Source: CAYNVQ01 sp964400735 (GTDB taxonomy: Bacteria; Acidobacteriota; Aminicenantia; Aminicenantales; Aminicenantaceae). Taken from it: DNA of 64,000 nt. The position numbers and the translations under genes were made by a program. Location of the stretch: positions 310,001 through 374,000 of the forward strand of contig CAYNVQ010000004.1 in NCBI GenBank assembly GCA_964400735.1, in the 5' to 3' direction. The notes beneath the pieces are model-generated. The model was given only the letters and a program-made list of their open reading frames with translations, searched no databases and had not been told where the DNA came from. Position 1 is the stretch's first letter. Every line of letters starts with the position of its first letter. Shown here in pieces: positions 26,017-34,977 of this stretch.

Positions 26017-28794
26017 TTAATTTAACTCGACAGGTAAAGCGGGGCCCAGGTAGATTCCGTTAAACAGGAATTTGAATGTTCCGTGAGGCTGGCCGCGGAA
26101 AGTCACTTCCGGACCATACAGAAAAAGCTTCCCCTTACCTATAGGCGCTTCGATTATGGCGATCCCATCCTCCAAATAATGCTGTCCCCACGCCCATCCG
26201 CTTCTCAACGGCGTTTTGCTCTCAAACCAGGCAACGGGATGGATTCCTTTCAGTATGGCTTCGGGCTGGAGCTGGAAAACAGGGCTGTTGCTAAATACCA
26301 CATCCGCTGTTTCAGACATTCCATAGCCGAGGGGATGGTTGTTATCCACCTGCACGCTGAGAAGGGAACCGGGGATCAAAATTTGTTCTCTGGAGAGCGG
26401 TCTTTCCGTCCCATCCGGAAGCATTTCGACCAGAGCATTTTTAATGGGGAGTCCGGCGTGTTCGGCCAGACTGGTCGAGCTCCCGAGGGCCAGGATCGTT
26501 CCTCCGTCCTGAAGGAAGCGGAGCAATCGGGGTATGGTTTTATCTATGGTTATGCTGCCCAACCGATCGCGATACTCGGCAGGAACATCCTCAGGCTCGG
26601 GTGGAGAGAACATCCTGTATCGAGCCCTTTCTTGAGTGCTTCGTCGGGGGATGGCGCCATCGACGAAGACCAGAACATCGAATTGATGGGAAAGCTCATC
26701 GGAATCCAATGCAGAAGGGTAGACCACCTGGAAGGGAAACTCGAACTGCTCCAAAAGCCATCTCACCCATCCCGAATCCATGGAACCGCCGTAGCGGTCC
26801 CATAAGCCGATGCGCACAGGCCTGAGTTTGAAGGCCTCTCCCCTCGGCTTCTGGGCCGTCCTCTCGAAATTCAAGCCGATCTCTCGGGACAGTGCCTCCA
26901 GCTTTTGAGCTGTGGAGGGGTTATTTGGAATGTAGATAGTTCCTTGGGGAAAAGTTTTTCCGTCGACCTCGAAAGGTTCCTTCAACCAATAGACTTCTTC
27001 TTCATTCCCTATTAACCTGTTGGTGGCGATAAAGCTGTCATTGATTCGGTGATCCAGCAAAAATCCGGCGTATTCGCCTGCCCCCCTTATTTGACCAGCT
27101 GGGGCTTGCGCGAATCCCTGGATTTTCTCGAAGGGACCATCGAATCCATCGAGCATCCGGTCGAAACGGACTCCCATCTGATAGGCGAGGGTCCAACCGG
27201 CCATATCATATGTGGGGACCGGAGGGCCTCCTGGACAGGGGACGTCATCGGGATAATCTTGAGGTTCGAACATGGATAGGATGTGGGGACGGAAGGCCTG
27301 AGCGCATTGAATGACATAGGAGCCGGACGGATAAGATTTGCCTTCGACTTCGAACTCACGGGTTGCCCGGTTCACGATAATGCCTGTTTTGATCAGAGTA
27401 TTTACGAATTTGGTGGCGGTTAGAAAGTCGGGCTGGTCTGATGGAATGACGTATCCGCGTGGATCTCTTTTCTGGGGATCGCGGAGCATGTCGAAGTATT
27501 TGAGGGGATAGCCCCGCGAACGTCCATCACCTTCCATCCTGGCCTTGTCCTCGGCAATTTTTTCTTCAATCGCTTGGATAAGTTTGGGATGAATGGTCCA
27601 GCTATCTTGACTGCCGCGTGCGATGGAATTTTTTCCCATAAGGTAGATGTTATATAAAAAATCCCGGCGATGTTTGGATGCCAGGTCGAGAATGGCTTTA
27701 TCCGCGGTGATGGAATACTCGACGGACTGACGAAAATGCCATTCTTGGGGTGTAACGGGAAAAGGTAGATCCATCTTGGGAAGGATTCTTTGGGGAAGGA
27801 ACGGAATCTCCATCGGAGTGGGATTGCCTATGGTTTCGGTGAGTATGCCGATCATGTTGTGAAAGTAAACCGTCGTTCTTAATCCTCCGTTCCACCAGAT
27901 CTGATAGCCTGCTCCAGAGCGCATGGTAGCCCCTGGTTTTCCTTCAGCCACAAAACGGGTGTGCATCGCGGCGCCTACGAGTTCGATTTCAACGGGTATG
28001 AGAGAGTCACAGTGATAGTTGAAGGGATCTCGAAATGGCGGGGCAAACAAAACGCAACCCGAGGGGCCAGATTGGTGATGATTGTAGACGATCTGGGGAA
28101 ACCATTCTCTGTAGAGCACTTTGTTGACCGCTTCTGTTTCAGGCTGGGTGGACATGTAAAAATCCCTGTTGTTATCGTGACCGATGTATTTGTGGTACAA
28201 GCGGGGTAGGCCTCTCAGTGTACGTTGGGCAGGATCTGGATTGCTCATGTACCAATTGCCCACAAGCTCCATCCCATCCGGGTTGGAGATAACCGCCAGG
28301 AGAATGACATCGTCGAGAATTCTCAGAGTTTCAGGATCGTTTCGGCTGACCATTTGGTAGACGAGTTCGATGAGCTGTTGGGCTCCCAATACTTCTGTCC
28401 CGTGCAATCCGCCATCTATCCAGACGACAGATCGGCCTTCTTCAGCCAGCATCTCTGCTTCGGAATCGCTCAGCCCTTTGGCCAGAGCCAGGCGGGCTGC
28501 AATCTGTTTGTAGTGGTCGAGTTGAAGATGGTTTTCAGGCGATGTGACAATGGCCATGACCATCTCTCTTCCTTCTGCCGTTTCCCCGATCTGAACCAAA
28601 GACATGCGGTCGCTTTCCTGGGCCAGAGTTTTCCAGTATTCCTGCAATTGTGTGTAGGAGGCCAGGTAATAATCATCTCCCACATTGAAACCCAATGCTT
28701 CGATGGGAGTCGTGATTTTGACCTGGCCGAAAACTGGCTGGAGTGTAAAAAAAATGGCGAAAAAGAAGAAAAAAAGCGATTTTTTATTGACCAT
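26017..28794 (-). CDS. Secreted M14 family zinc carboxypeptidase
   Basis: A 925-residue exported metallopeptidase. After a signal peptide (residues 1-23, ending VFGQ) comes the M14 domain: zinc ligands His and Glu in DGGLHGTEVLGAQQ, the third ligand region NHHQSGPSG, and a candidate catalytic Glu in GILTETIGNP. The long C-terminal part (about residues 420-925) includes a ThuA/glutamine-amidotransferase-like fold (VLVFVDGAIPRR, GTILALGSSTSLAEHAGLP) often appended to these peptidases in Acidobacteriota and Bacteroidota. GAGGAGG lies just before the ATG. It is transcribed alone, with a repeat-containing gap upstream. Likely role is degrading extracellular peptides. Confidence 0.92.
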   Translation of the reverse strand: MVNKKSLFFFFFAIFFTLQPVFGQVKITTPIEALGFNVGDDYYLASYTQLQEYWKTLAQESDRMSLVQIGETAEGREMVMAIVTSPENHLQLDHYKQIAARLALAKGLSDSEAEMLAEEGRSVVWIDGGLHGTEVLGAQQLIELVYQMVSRNDPETLRILDDVILLAVISNPDGMELVGNWYMSNPDPAQRTLRGLPRLYHKYIGHDNNRDFYMSTQPETEAVNKVLYREWFPQIVYNHHQSGPSGCVLFAPPFRDPFNYHCDSLIPVEIELVGAAMHTRFVAEGKPGATMRSGAGYQIWWNGGLRTTVYFHNMIGILTETIGNPTPMEIPFLPQRILPKMDLPFPVTPQEWHFRQSVEYSITADKAILDLASKHRRDFLYNIYLMGKNSIARGSQDSWTIHPKLIQAIEEKIAEDKARMEGDGRSRGYPLKYFDMLRDPQKRDPRGYVIPSDQPDFLTATKFVNTLIKTGIIVNRATREFEVEGKSYPSGSYVIQCAQAFRPHILSMFEPQDYPDDVPCPGGPPVPTYDMAGWTLAYQMGVRFDRMLDGFDGPFEKIQGFAQAPAGQIRGAGEYAGFLLDHRINDSFIATNRLIGNEEEVYWLKEPFEVDGKTFPQGTIYIPNNPSTAQKLEALSREIGLNFERTAQKPRGEAFKLRPVRIGLWDRYGGSMDSGWVRWLLEQFEFPFQVVYPSALDSDELSHQFDVLVFVDGAIPRRSTQERARYRMFSPPEPEDVPAEYRDRLGSITIDKTIPRLLRFLQDGGTILALGSSTSLAEHAGLPIKNALVEMLPDGTERPLSREQILIPGSLLSVQVDNNHPLGYGMSETADVVFSNSPVFQLQPEAILKGIHPVAWFESKTPLRSGWAWGQHYLEDGIAIIEAPIGKGKLFLYGPEVTFRGQPHGTFKFLFNGIYLGPALPVELN

Positions 28795-29374
28795 GCGTCC
28801 TCCTCTCAGATAAGAGCTGATTGAAAATTTATAACAAACTGTGGTCCGAAGTCAAAAGAAATGGGGGTTGGGTGAGCATTTCCAAAACCATGATAAAGCA
28901 ACAGTCGGGGAATCTGAAACGTCAGTCCGATGGTTTTCCCCATCGACTCCTTGGAGGGGGAACAATCTATATATGCCTGCCAGCAAAGCTTGCTTTCACG
29001 TTCGCTTCGCTCTCTGCCTCCCCTTCTCGGGCTTCGCCCTGCGACCAAGGGGTCGCACCCCCTTGGATCCCCCCATTGATTTGTAATCCAAATCAATCAA
29101 AATCAGCTTATTCCTCGGCTCGCTCTCTTCAACCTACCAATAAAGCTTGCTTTCCATGCCCGCTCGCCTCCGGATGACTTCCTCTTCAGCTTCCCCACTG
29201 ATTTAAAATAGTCACGGTTTTGGAAATGCTTCTGAGGGGGGAGGGGATGAGTATGTGCAGCGGCTCATGGTTGTGTGCCTGGAAAAAATTGTATATAATG
29301 ACCGTCCCGGAGAGGTCGGTTTCAATGGGTGCCGGGTGGAATTGATTTTGGAGAAGGGATAAAGGAAGACGTTT
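28795..29374. other. Gene-free 580-base region containing repeat copy B
   Basis: The gap lies between the divergent M14 peptidase and the 172-aa unknown gene. Most of it is the palindromic element at 28874-29232. The frames that remain open through it on both strands are by-products of the repeat: low-complexity Ser/Pro/Arg translations with no ribosome site. The last 140 bases should hold the promoter of the gene at 29375, which has a good ribosome site (AAAGGAAG). Confidence 0.6.
28874..29232. repeat. MITE-like element, copy B (about 360 bp, terminal inverted repeats, nested hairpins)
   Basis: The left end (28874-28917: GCATTTCCAAAACC, later GGGGAATCTGAA) is mirrored by the right end (29186-29232: CTTCAGCTTCCCC, later GGTTTTGGAAATGC). 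Internally 29101-29127 and 29154-29176 are identical to 1910-1936 and 1949-1971 of copy A, while the terminal repeats differ, so A and B look like related subfamilies. Two perfect hairpins lie inside: CCAAGGGG/CCCCTTGG at 29045-29066 and ATTGATTTG/CAAATCAAT at 29075-29097. No transposase is encoded. Confidence 0.75.
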
Positions 29375-29893
29375 ATGCCTCAAAGCACAGAAAATCTTAT
29401 CTATCAGAAAGCTGCAAAATGCTGGGATTGTGTGGATAAAGCCCTTTTTTTATTCATCGATCTAATGAAAGAGGGAGGCAGCTTCAGCCTTGCGGATTAT
29501 TGCGAAGCGAGAAACCTTCTTAGGGATGCCGAAGGATTATATGATGAGACTGTGAATAATGCCAAGAAATTGCTCGGACCGCCCCCCTCCAATTCATCCG
29601 CAGACTACCTCAAGTGGAGGGATCAACTGCTCGAGGAATTTCAGATTTTGGCCATGAGCAAGGAATATGAGAGCCTCCGTTCCGAACTGGTGGAAGATGA
29701 GTTTTTGCGGGCCAGGATGAATGAGGAGCTTATCGAAGCGCTTCTCAAAAAGCATTTTCAGACGCAACAGTCAGGGAAACGGAGATTATCGAATATAAAG
29801 GTCAGGATGATCTTGTACAGGCTGAAGGAATTGCTGGGAGAGGCGAAAGAATTGAATAAAAAGGCCGGGCTCAAGCAGCAGTCAAAATCTTAA
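29375..29893 (+). CDS. Unknown helical protein next to a glycosyltransferase
   Basis: A 172-residue soluble protein that I do not recognise. It looks almost wholly alpha-helical: helices at about 5-32, 38-67 and 78-150, rich in Leu, Glu and Lys, with two cysteines near the N-terminus (KCWDCVDKA). There is no signal peptide or membrane segment. AAAGGAAG precedes the ATG by 7 bases. It ends 21 bases before the glycosyltransferase gene on the same strand, so they are likely co-transcribed, and it may be an accessory subunit of that enzyme; this is inference from position only. Confidence 0.8.
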   Translation: MPQSTENLIYQKAAKCWDCVDKALFLFIDLMKEGGSFSLADYCEARNLLRDAEGLYDETVNNAKKLLGPPPSNSSADYLKWRDQLLEEFQILAMSKEYESLRSELVEDEFLRARMNEELIEALLKKHFQTQQSGKRRLSNIKVRMILYRLKELLGEAKELNKKAGLKQQSKS

Positions 29894-29914
29894 TGAGATG
29901 GAGAAAAATGACGG

Positions 29915-31165
29915 ATGGAAGTGATCATAGATAATCCCGAGCGGGTCAAGCAGGCCGAACTCATCGTGGGGATTCCTTCCTTCAACGAGGCGGATTCCAT
30001 CGCATTCCCTACCAAGATGGCCAGTCGGGGATTGAAAAAATATTTTCCGGATAAAGATTCAGTCATCATCAACGTGGACAATAATTCTCCTGACGGGACA
30101 AAGGAGGCTTTTTTAGGTACTCCTACCGAAGTTCCCAAAATCTATATATCGACACCAGGAGATATAAAGGGAAAGGGAAACAATCTAAGAAATTTATTCG
30201 AAGCCATGGTCGAGCTGATGGCCAGGGCGGCTGTGGTCGTGGATGCGGACCTTCAGAGCATCACCCCTCAATGGATTCAATACCTGGGTGAGCCTTTGTT
30301 TGCCAATTTCAATTTTGTGACACCTATCTATGTCCGTCATAAGTACGACGGCTCGATAACCAACCACATCGCCTATCCACTCCTTCGAACTCTTTACGGA
30401 CTCAGGGTGAGACAACCGATAGGAGGGGATTTCGGTATTTCGAGGCGCCTGGCCCAGGCATTTTTATCCGAAAAAACCTGGACAGAGGATGTGGCGCATT
30501 TCGGAATAGATATCTGGATGACGACTGTGGCCATCGCACGCAGGTTCAAGGTCTGCCAGACATTTTTGGGATCGCCGAAATCTCATCGAGCCAAGGATCC
30601 GGCAAAAGACTTAGGCCCCATGTTTTCCCAGGTCATGATGACATTTTTAGACTTGATGGTGGATTTCGAGTATTTTTGGAAGGATACTGCAGAAAGCTGG
30701 CCCAGCAACATCTTCGGGTTTGGCCTCGGCGTCACGGAATCTCCGCCTCCTGTCTCCGTGAACACGAATGCCCTGTACTCCAGCTTCATCTCCGGGTTCA
30801 AGAGGTATTGCGAGGTTTGGGAAAAAATCCTGCCCAAGGATGAGTTTACCGAAATCAAGAAAATAAAAAGAATGAATAAAGAACAGTTCTACTATCATAG
30901 CGATCTTTGGGCGCGCATTTTATTCAATTTTGCCATTGCCTACCGAAACATGGAGATTCCCAAAGAGATGATCGTCGAATCCATGATCCCGTTTTACCAT
31001 TCCCGCATTTTATCCTTTGTGAATAAGACCATTCACATGGACACAAAAGAAAGTGAAGAATATTTAGAGAGCATAGTCAGGATTTTCGAGGATGAGAAGC
31101 CCTATTTGATCAAGCGCTGGAACGAGGAGAAACGGAATCTGGGCAATAATTTATTCCGGTTTTGA
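29915..31165 (+). CDS. GT-A fold glycosyltransferase (glucosyl/mannosylglycerate synthase-like)
   Basis: A 416-residue cytoplasmic glycosyltransferase without membrane helices. The N-terminal GT-A domain has the GT2/GT81 opening (LIVGIPSFNEADSIAFPT), the metal-binding DxD motif at Asp110-Ala-Asp112 (VVVDADLQSITPQW), and the acceptor-loop segment QPIGGDFGISRR followed by WTEDVAHFGIDIW. The long C-terminal helical region (residues 230-416) and overall length resemble glucosyl-3-phosphoglycerate and mannosylglycerate synthases, which make compatible solutes. That substrate call is tentative; no phosphatase partner is adjacent. It may form an operon with the preceding unknown gene. It converges on arsM. 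Confidence 0.85.
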   Translation: MEVIIDNPERVKQAELIVGIPSFNEADSIAFPTKMASRGLKKYFPDKDSVIINVDNNSPDGTKEAFLGTPTEVPKIYISTPGDIKGKGNNLRNLFEAMVELMARAAVVVDADLQSITPQWIQYLGEPLFANFNFVTPIYVRHKYDGSITNHIAYPLLRTLYGLRVRQPIGGDFGISRRLAQAFLSEKTWTEDVAHFGIDIWMTTVAIARRFKVCQTFLGSPKSHRAKDPAKDLGPMFSQVMMTFLDLMVDFEYFWKDTAESWPSNIFGFGLGVTESPPPVSVNTNALYSSFISGFKRYCEVWEKILPKDEFTEIKKIKRMNKEQFYYHSDLWARILFNFAIAYRNMEIPKEMIVESMIPFYHSRILSFVNKTIHMDTKESEEYLESIVRIFEDEKPYLIKRWNEEKRNLGNNLFRF

Positions 31166-31207
31166 TCGGACCGTTATCCTCCGGCTATCTCTGATTCTTC
31201 CCGTCTT

Positions 31208-32047
31208 TCATTCATCATCCGATGGTTTGTATCCGCATATCTTTATACTCAAGACGGACCGAGCCATTTTCATAATTTGATCTGCCGGTATTCCCGATTC
31301 ATCCACGATGGCCTTCACCATTTGATCTTCGGGATGCAGGCCTAGAAGGAAAGGTTTTTCGCCCAAAACTTCAACCCTCTGGAATCCTGAAGTCTTTATA
31401 CTTTGGAGGTAATCGTCTCTCTTCATTGCCCCTGCAATGCAGCCTGTGTAGGCCAGGACTGAATTCTTGATGGATTCCGGCAGATCGCTCAGCAGGACGA
31501 TGTCAGATATCATCATCCTTCCCCCGGGCTTGAGAATCCGGAATGCTTCTTTGAAGACCTTATCCTTTTCCGGAGACAAGTTTATCACGCAATTTGAGAT
31601 GATCACGTCGACCGATTCGGCTTCAAGGGGGAGGTTTTCTATTTCCCCGAGTTTGAATTCCACGTTTTTGTAGCCGCTTTTTTCGGCATTTTTTCTTGCT
31701 TTTTCTATCATTTCGGGGGTCATGTCGATCCCGATAACTTTGCCTTTTTTTCCGACTTTGTTAGCCGCGAGGAAGCAGTCAAAACCTGCTCCAGACCCAA
31801 GGTCAAGAACAGTCTCTCCTTGTCGGAGAGAAGCGAGAGCGACAGGATTCCCGCATCCGAGCCCGAGATTGGCTCCATCGGGGATGGCTTTCAGTTCTTC
31901 ATCTCTGTAGCCGATAGACTTACCGTAATGATCAGCAGCATTTTGTGGCGAGCAGCATGCGCTGGATTGAGCGCAACAAGGGCTGCTATCCTTGGCGATT
32001 TGCCCGTAACGATTTTTAACCATTTTTTTTATATCCTGGTCTTTCAT
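31208..32047 (-). CDS. arsM: Arsenite S-adenosylmethionine methyltransferase
   Basis: Class I SAM-dependent methyltransferase of 279 residues that methylates arsenite to volatile or less toxic species in the cytoplasm. The SAM site is VLDLGSGAGFDCFLAA (around residue 81), and the three arsenic-binding cysteines of ArsM enzymes are visible as Cys65 (LGLGCGNP), Cys153 (SNCVINL) and Cys203 (TGCIAGA). Two extra vicinal pairs, Cys24-25 and Cys31-32, lie near the N-terminus. AAGGAA precedes the ATG. It follows the AbrB-like gene by 24 bases and is presumably expressed from the promoter before that gene. No arsR, arsC or arsB is in the window. Confidence 0.95.
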   Translation of the reverse strand: MKDQDIKKMVKNRYGQIAKDSSPCCAQSSACCSPQNAADHYGKSIGYRDEELKAIPDGANLGLGCGNPVALASLRQGETVLDLGSGAGFDCFLAANKVGKKGKVIGIDMTPEMIEKARKNAEKSGYKNVEFKLGEIENLPLEAESVDVIISNCVINLSPEKDKVFKEAFRILKPGGRMMISDIVLLSDLPESIKNSVLAYTGCIAGAMKRDDYLQSIKTSGFQRVEVLGEKPFLLGLHPEDQMVKAIVDESGIPADQIMKMARSVLSIKICGYKPSDDE

Positions 32048-32071
32048 TTTCTTTTCCTTTCTTTCGTTTCT

Positions 32072-32350
32072 CTATTTCATGAGATCTTTCAATACAGGGG
32101 AGATCAGGTTTTTTACCATTTCTTCAAAATTTTCGGCCTTGATCAATGACAAACAACAAAACTTTCCCTCTTTTTCCATGGCAACGAGGACCAATTTATC
32201 GCCTGGGCGAATCCCTGCCTTTTCTCTCAATTCTTTGGGCAAGACCATTTGGCCTCTCTCGTCGAGGCTCACGATGGATTCCACCGAACAGCATCCCAAA
32301 CTCATCTTAGATTCGGAACAAAAGGAATCTTTTTTTTCTTTTTGAGTCAT
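32072..32350 (-). CDS. Cysteine-rich AbrB/MazE-type regulator (HgcC-like) upstream of arsM
   Basis: A 92-residue DNA-binding protein with a swapped-hairpin AbrB domain (IVSLDERGQMVLPKELREKA, then GIRPGDKLVLVAM). Unusually, it carries cysteine pairs: one before the domain (SLGCCSVES) and one at its end (GKFCCLSLIKA), plus a single cysteine near residue 10. The pattern resembles the small AbrB-like proteins associated with hgcAB. The ATG at 32350 is supported by GGAG about 8 bases upstream; longer in-frame extensions run through the promoter and are rejected. As the first gene before arsM, it is a good candidate for a thiol-based arsenic or metal sensor; that is inference. Confidence 0.87.
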   Translation of the reverse strand: MTQKEKKDSFCSESKMSLGCCSVESIVSLDERGQMVLPKELREKAGIRPGDKLVLVAMEKEGKFCCLSLIKAENFEEMVKNLISPVLKDLMK

Positions 32351-32372
32351 CAAAATATCTCCTATCCAAATA

Positions 32373-32388
32373 ATCAGATATATCTGAT
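32373..32388. promoter_or_regulatory. Palindromic operator candidate for the abrB-arsM operon
   Basis: A perfect 16-bp palindrome, ATCAGATATATCTGAT, lies 23-38 bases upstream of the AbrB start codon and overlaps the expected transcription start of the promoter at 32394-32422. A dimeric regulator bound here would block initiation. The most economical candidate is the AbrB-like protein itself (autoregulation); this is inference from position. Confidence 0.6.
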
Positions 32389-32393
32389 AATTC

Positions 32394-32422
32394 AGAATAA
32401 TATAAATAATCTTATTTGTCAA
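32394..32422 (-). promoter_or_regulatory. Sigma70-type promoter of the abrB-arsM operon
   Basis: Read on the minus strand: a consensus -35 TTGACA (32422-32417), a 17-base spacer and -10 TATTCT (32399-32394). Transcription would start near 32387, giving a leader of about 37 bases. The surrounding DNA is very AT-rich. This is the best consensus promoter in the window. Confidence 0.65.
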
Positions 32423-32509
32423 TATATTATTTTTTAACGGCACAGATATGAATATGAATAATAGTCTGCAGAAACTGAGAAATTGAGTTTTGAGCGGCGA
32501 AAGCTGAAA

Positions 32510-34843
32510 TCAGTGATTTATATCAACTTCATCCTGCCAGTAGCGGAGCTTTCCGAGGCCTCCTTTATCCGGACTCCCGTCGAAGGCTAGCCCGTAATAA
32601 GAGGATTTTGCTTCGATCAACAATTTGTCTTTATAGAAAGCTTTGGTCAAGTTCACGATGGTGTAAGAGATTTTGGAATCCCTTAGGGAAGCATAGAGGA
32701 GATCTCCGTTGGTTTCAAAATCTCCGTAAGCGATTTTACCGGCCTCGTAAGTGTAGCGTGGCCGCCGCCAGTCGCGGGAAATATCCATCCGCAGATCGTT
32801 TTTCACTCCGACAGTAATGACGCGCCCGCCCAGATCTATCTCGACTCCCAGACCTGCTCTTTCGGGCCCGGTTACAATCGGATGGATCTTATCCAGCCAT
32901 TTTTCTGGAGACTCCTGCTTGGAATGAGGAATGAGCAGGGTAATGAAACCTGCAGTTTCGCCCAGTTCGAAATGTTGAGACGCAGTCTGGTGGATGAGGA
33001 TTTCGTCTTGATAATGCCGTTTTTCCGGCTCTGTTCCTTCCAGCCTGAAATGGGTCATGGGAAAGAGTATGAGCAGATTTTTATCTGTAGAAAGTTCCTG
33101 ATTGCGAATTTTTTCATAGACCGTATCGAACCAGTGTTCTCCCTGGGATAGGATTTTCTGTGTATGCCATAGATTGGCCAGAGTGAAATATTCTTCTCTG
33201 TGGGCTTTGAATATATCGAAAACGATAAAAAGCTCAGGGTTCTTGATATAAACGACCGCACGGTCCCATTCATAGCCAGTGCCTTCATCTAGGAGCCGGG
33301 TGCGGCTGTAATCGAAATCTTCCAGGGTCAGGAAGTCAGCTTTCTGGGTACGGACCCTCCTGTATGAGCCTGCATTATGGAGGAAATCGAGGATTTTTTG
33401 ACCCGGAATAGAATCCCGGATGCTGTAGCGGTATTCTCCTTCCTTCTGCCCCATCCAGATTTTCTCGGGTCTCACGCACAGGCGGTTATGAAAGTAATCC
33501 TGACGATAGGCACCATACGGACCGGAGGGCATGTAATCCCGGTATCCACCGTCGTGAAGAAGGACGGAACCTCCGGACATCAGAAGGACAAGACTGTTTT
33601 CGTCTGAGTGGCCATGCGTCATTTTTTCTTCCTCCACCGGAATGGTATCCCTCAGGTAATCCCGGAAGTTCAGGCCCCCGTCACCCTCATCCCTATAATT
33701 CAGGAGAAAATAGGTCGAATCGGATTCCCATCCGTTCCGAAACACGATCTTTTTTCCCTGCACATCCTCCATCACCTCTCCTGAGAGGGCCTCTGGAGCG
33801 TGGACTTCAATATCATCGCTTCCCCAGAGATAACAATCCAATAGATTATAGGCAAGACCGGTGTTTGTGGCGTTGTCGAAATCGATGAATTTTCGGGCGA
33901 TGGTGGCGGCCGCCCATTTCATTCTGGGGTCCTTATAGTGCTTAGCCGCTGCTTCGAAAAAGACCAGAAACCGCTGCCAGTTGGACATCCAATCGGCGTC
34001 CCCGAAATCGGGGATCATTCCTGCTGGACACATCAGGTGAAGAAAATAATGAGCATAGTAATACATCTCGGGGGTCGAGAACAGCTCACTCAATTTTCCC
34101 ATAGCGTCTGCATATCCCAACAGTGCATACAGCCAGACACCATGGTATATGGTGGCATCCTCGATCTCCCAGTTTCCCCAGTTGTCATCTCCCAGTGCTT
34201 TTCTCTGCATATCCCACTTTTGGGCATTTGGGTGTTGAGGCAGGGCACGCACAGCCCAGGCCAAAGATTCGGCTCGAAGTGCAGCCCGGTTCATCGGCCC
34301 CCATTCCTGGGTTTGGAGAAGGTAATTCAGGCTGTGGGCAATATCCCGTTGAATTTTTAGATCTTCATCCGGGTTGAAGGCTCCGCATTTTTTAAGTGTG
34401 TCATAAGCCCTGATGAATCTCATCACGGTGAAAAAATCAGGCAATACAGGAACACCATTCCCGTAGTCTGGACGTCTTTCTCTGGCCCAGTCCGGGTAAG
34501 CCGAGCGATAGTCGGCATAGGTAAGGAGTATCTTTTTCGCACGCGAGGAAAATTCATGATTGGGAGCCTGTTTGTTGAGGGAGGCATAGATGACAGCCAT
34601 TTCCAGAAGACCTCCTGGAGGTCGGTAGCCAAAAACGCTTTCTGGGTCGAATCCTTTCTTCCAACGTTGGATCAAGCTATCGAGGTGAGTCCAAGCGTAA
34701 TCTGCAGCTTGGCGGGCGTACTCCAGATATTGGGCACGAGGGATGGCTTCCACAGCGAATCCCCGGGATTGGATAGAGCTCAAAAAGAATCCAAAAATCA
34801 AGAAACAAAAGAATAGCCTTTTCCTAGACCTTATGGTTGACAT
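32510..34843 (-). CDS. Secreted heparinase II/III-like polysaccharide lyase family protein
   Basis: A 777-residue exported protein (signal peptide about residues 1-30). The first 350 residues are helical, with the look of an alpha/alpha toroid (PPGGLLEMAVIYASLNKQ, ATIYHGVWLYALLGYADAMG). The following region, THGHSDENSLVLLMSGGSVL, is the heparinase II/III-type segment with an active-site-like His in GHSDENS, and the C-terminus is a beta-sandwich. Heparinase II/III proteins cleave uronic-acid polysaccharides by elimination, but the substrate cannot be inferred; alginate or glycosaminoglycan-like polymers are options. AAGGGAG precedes the ATG. It stands alone, with the repeat copy C upstream. 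Confidence 0.8.
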   Translation of the reverse strand: MSTIRSRKRLFFCFLIFGFFLSSIQSRGFAVEAIPRAQYLEYARQAADYAWTHLDSLIQRWKKGFDPESVFGYRPPGGLLEMAVIYASLNKQAPNHEFSSRAKKILLTYADYRSAYPDWARERRPDYGNGVPVLPDFFTVMRFIRAYDTLKKCGAFNPDEDLKIQRDIAHSLNYLLQTQEWGPMNRAALRAESLAWAVRALPQHPNAQKWDMQRKALGDDNWGNWEIEDATIYHGVWLYALLGYADAMGKLSELFSTPEMYYYAHYFLHLMCPAGMIPDFGDADWMSNWQRFLVFFEAAAKHYKDPRMKWAAATIARKFIDFDNATNTGLAYNLLDCYLWGSDDIEVHAPEALSGEVMEDVQGKKIVFRNGWESDSTYFLLNYRDEGDGGLNFRDYLRDTIPVEEEKMTHGHSDENSLVLLMSGGSVLLHDGGYRDYMPSGPYGAYRQDYFHNRLCVRPEKIWMGQKEGEYRYSIRDSIPGQKILDFLHNAGSYRRVRTQKADFLTLEDFDYSRTRLLDEGTGYEWDRAVVYIKNPELFIVFDIFKAHREEYFTLANLWHTQKILSQGEHWFDTVYEKIRNQELSTDKNLLILFPMTHFRLEGTEPEKRHYQDEILIHQTASQHFELGETAGFITLLIPHSKQESPEKWLDKIHPIVTGPERAGLGVEIDLGGRVITVGVKNDLRMDISRDWRRPRYTYEAGKIAYGDFETNGDLLYASLRDSKISYTIVNLTKAFYKDKLLIEAKSSYYGLAFDGSPDKGGLGKLRYWQDEVDINH

Positions 34844-34977
34844 AATCTCACTCCCTTACCAGATAGAAAATCATTTTTAAAGGCATAACTGGTTTTTTGT
34901 AAATGATTCAGGTCACTATTCTAGTACAAGATCGAATGGATAATCCACCCCCATTCAGTATTCTGGTTTCTGTGGCG

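Noticed and set aside
28800..28860. A possible fourth copy of the conserved leader element before the M14 peptidase
   Set aside because: Only GACTTCGG and a few nearby bases resemble the element; the rest does not align.
28821..29177. Open frames on both strands through repeat copy B
   Set aside because: They translate the palindromic repeat and have low-complexity composition; the repeat explains the sequence.
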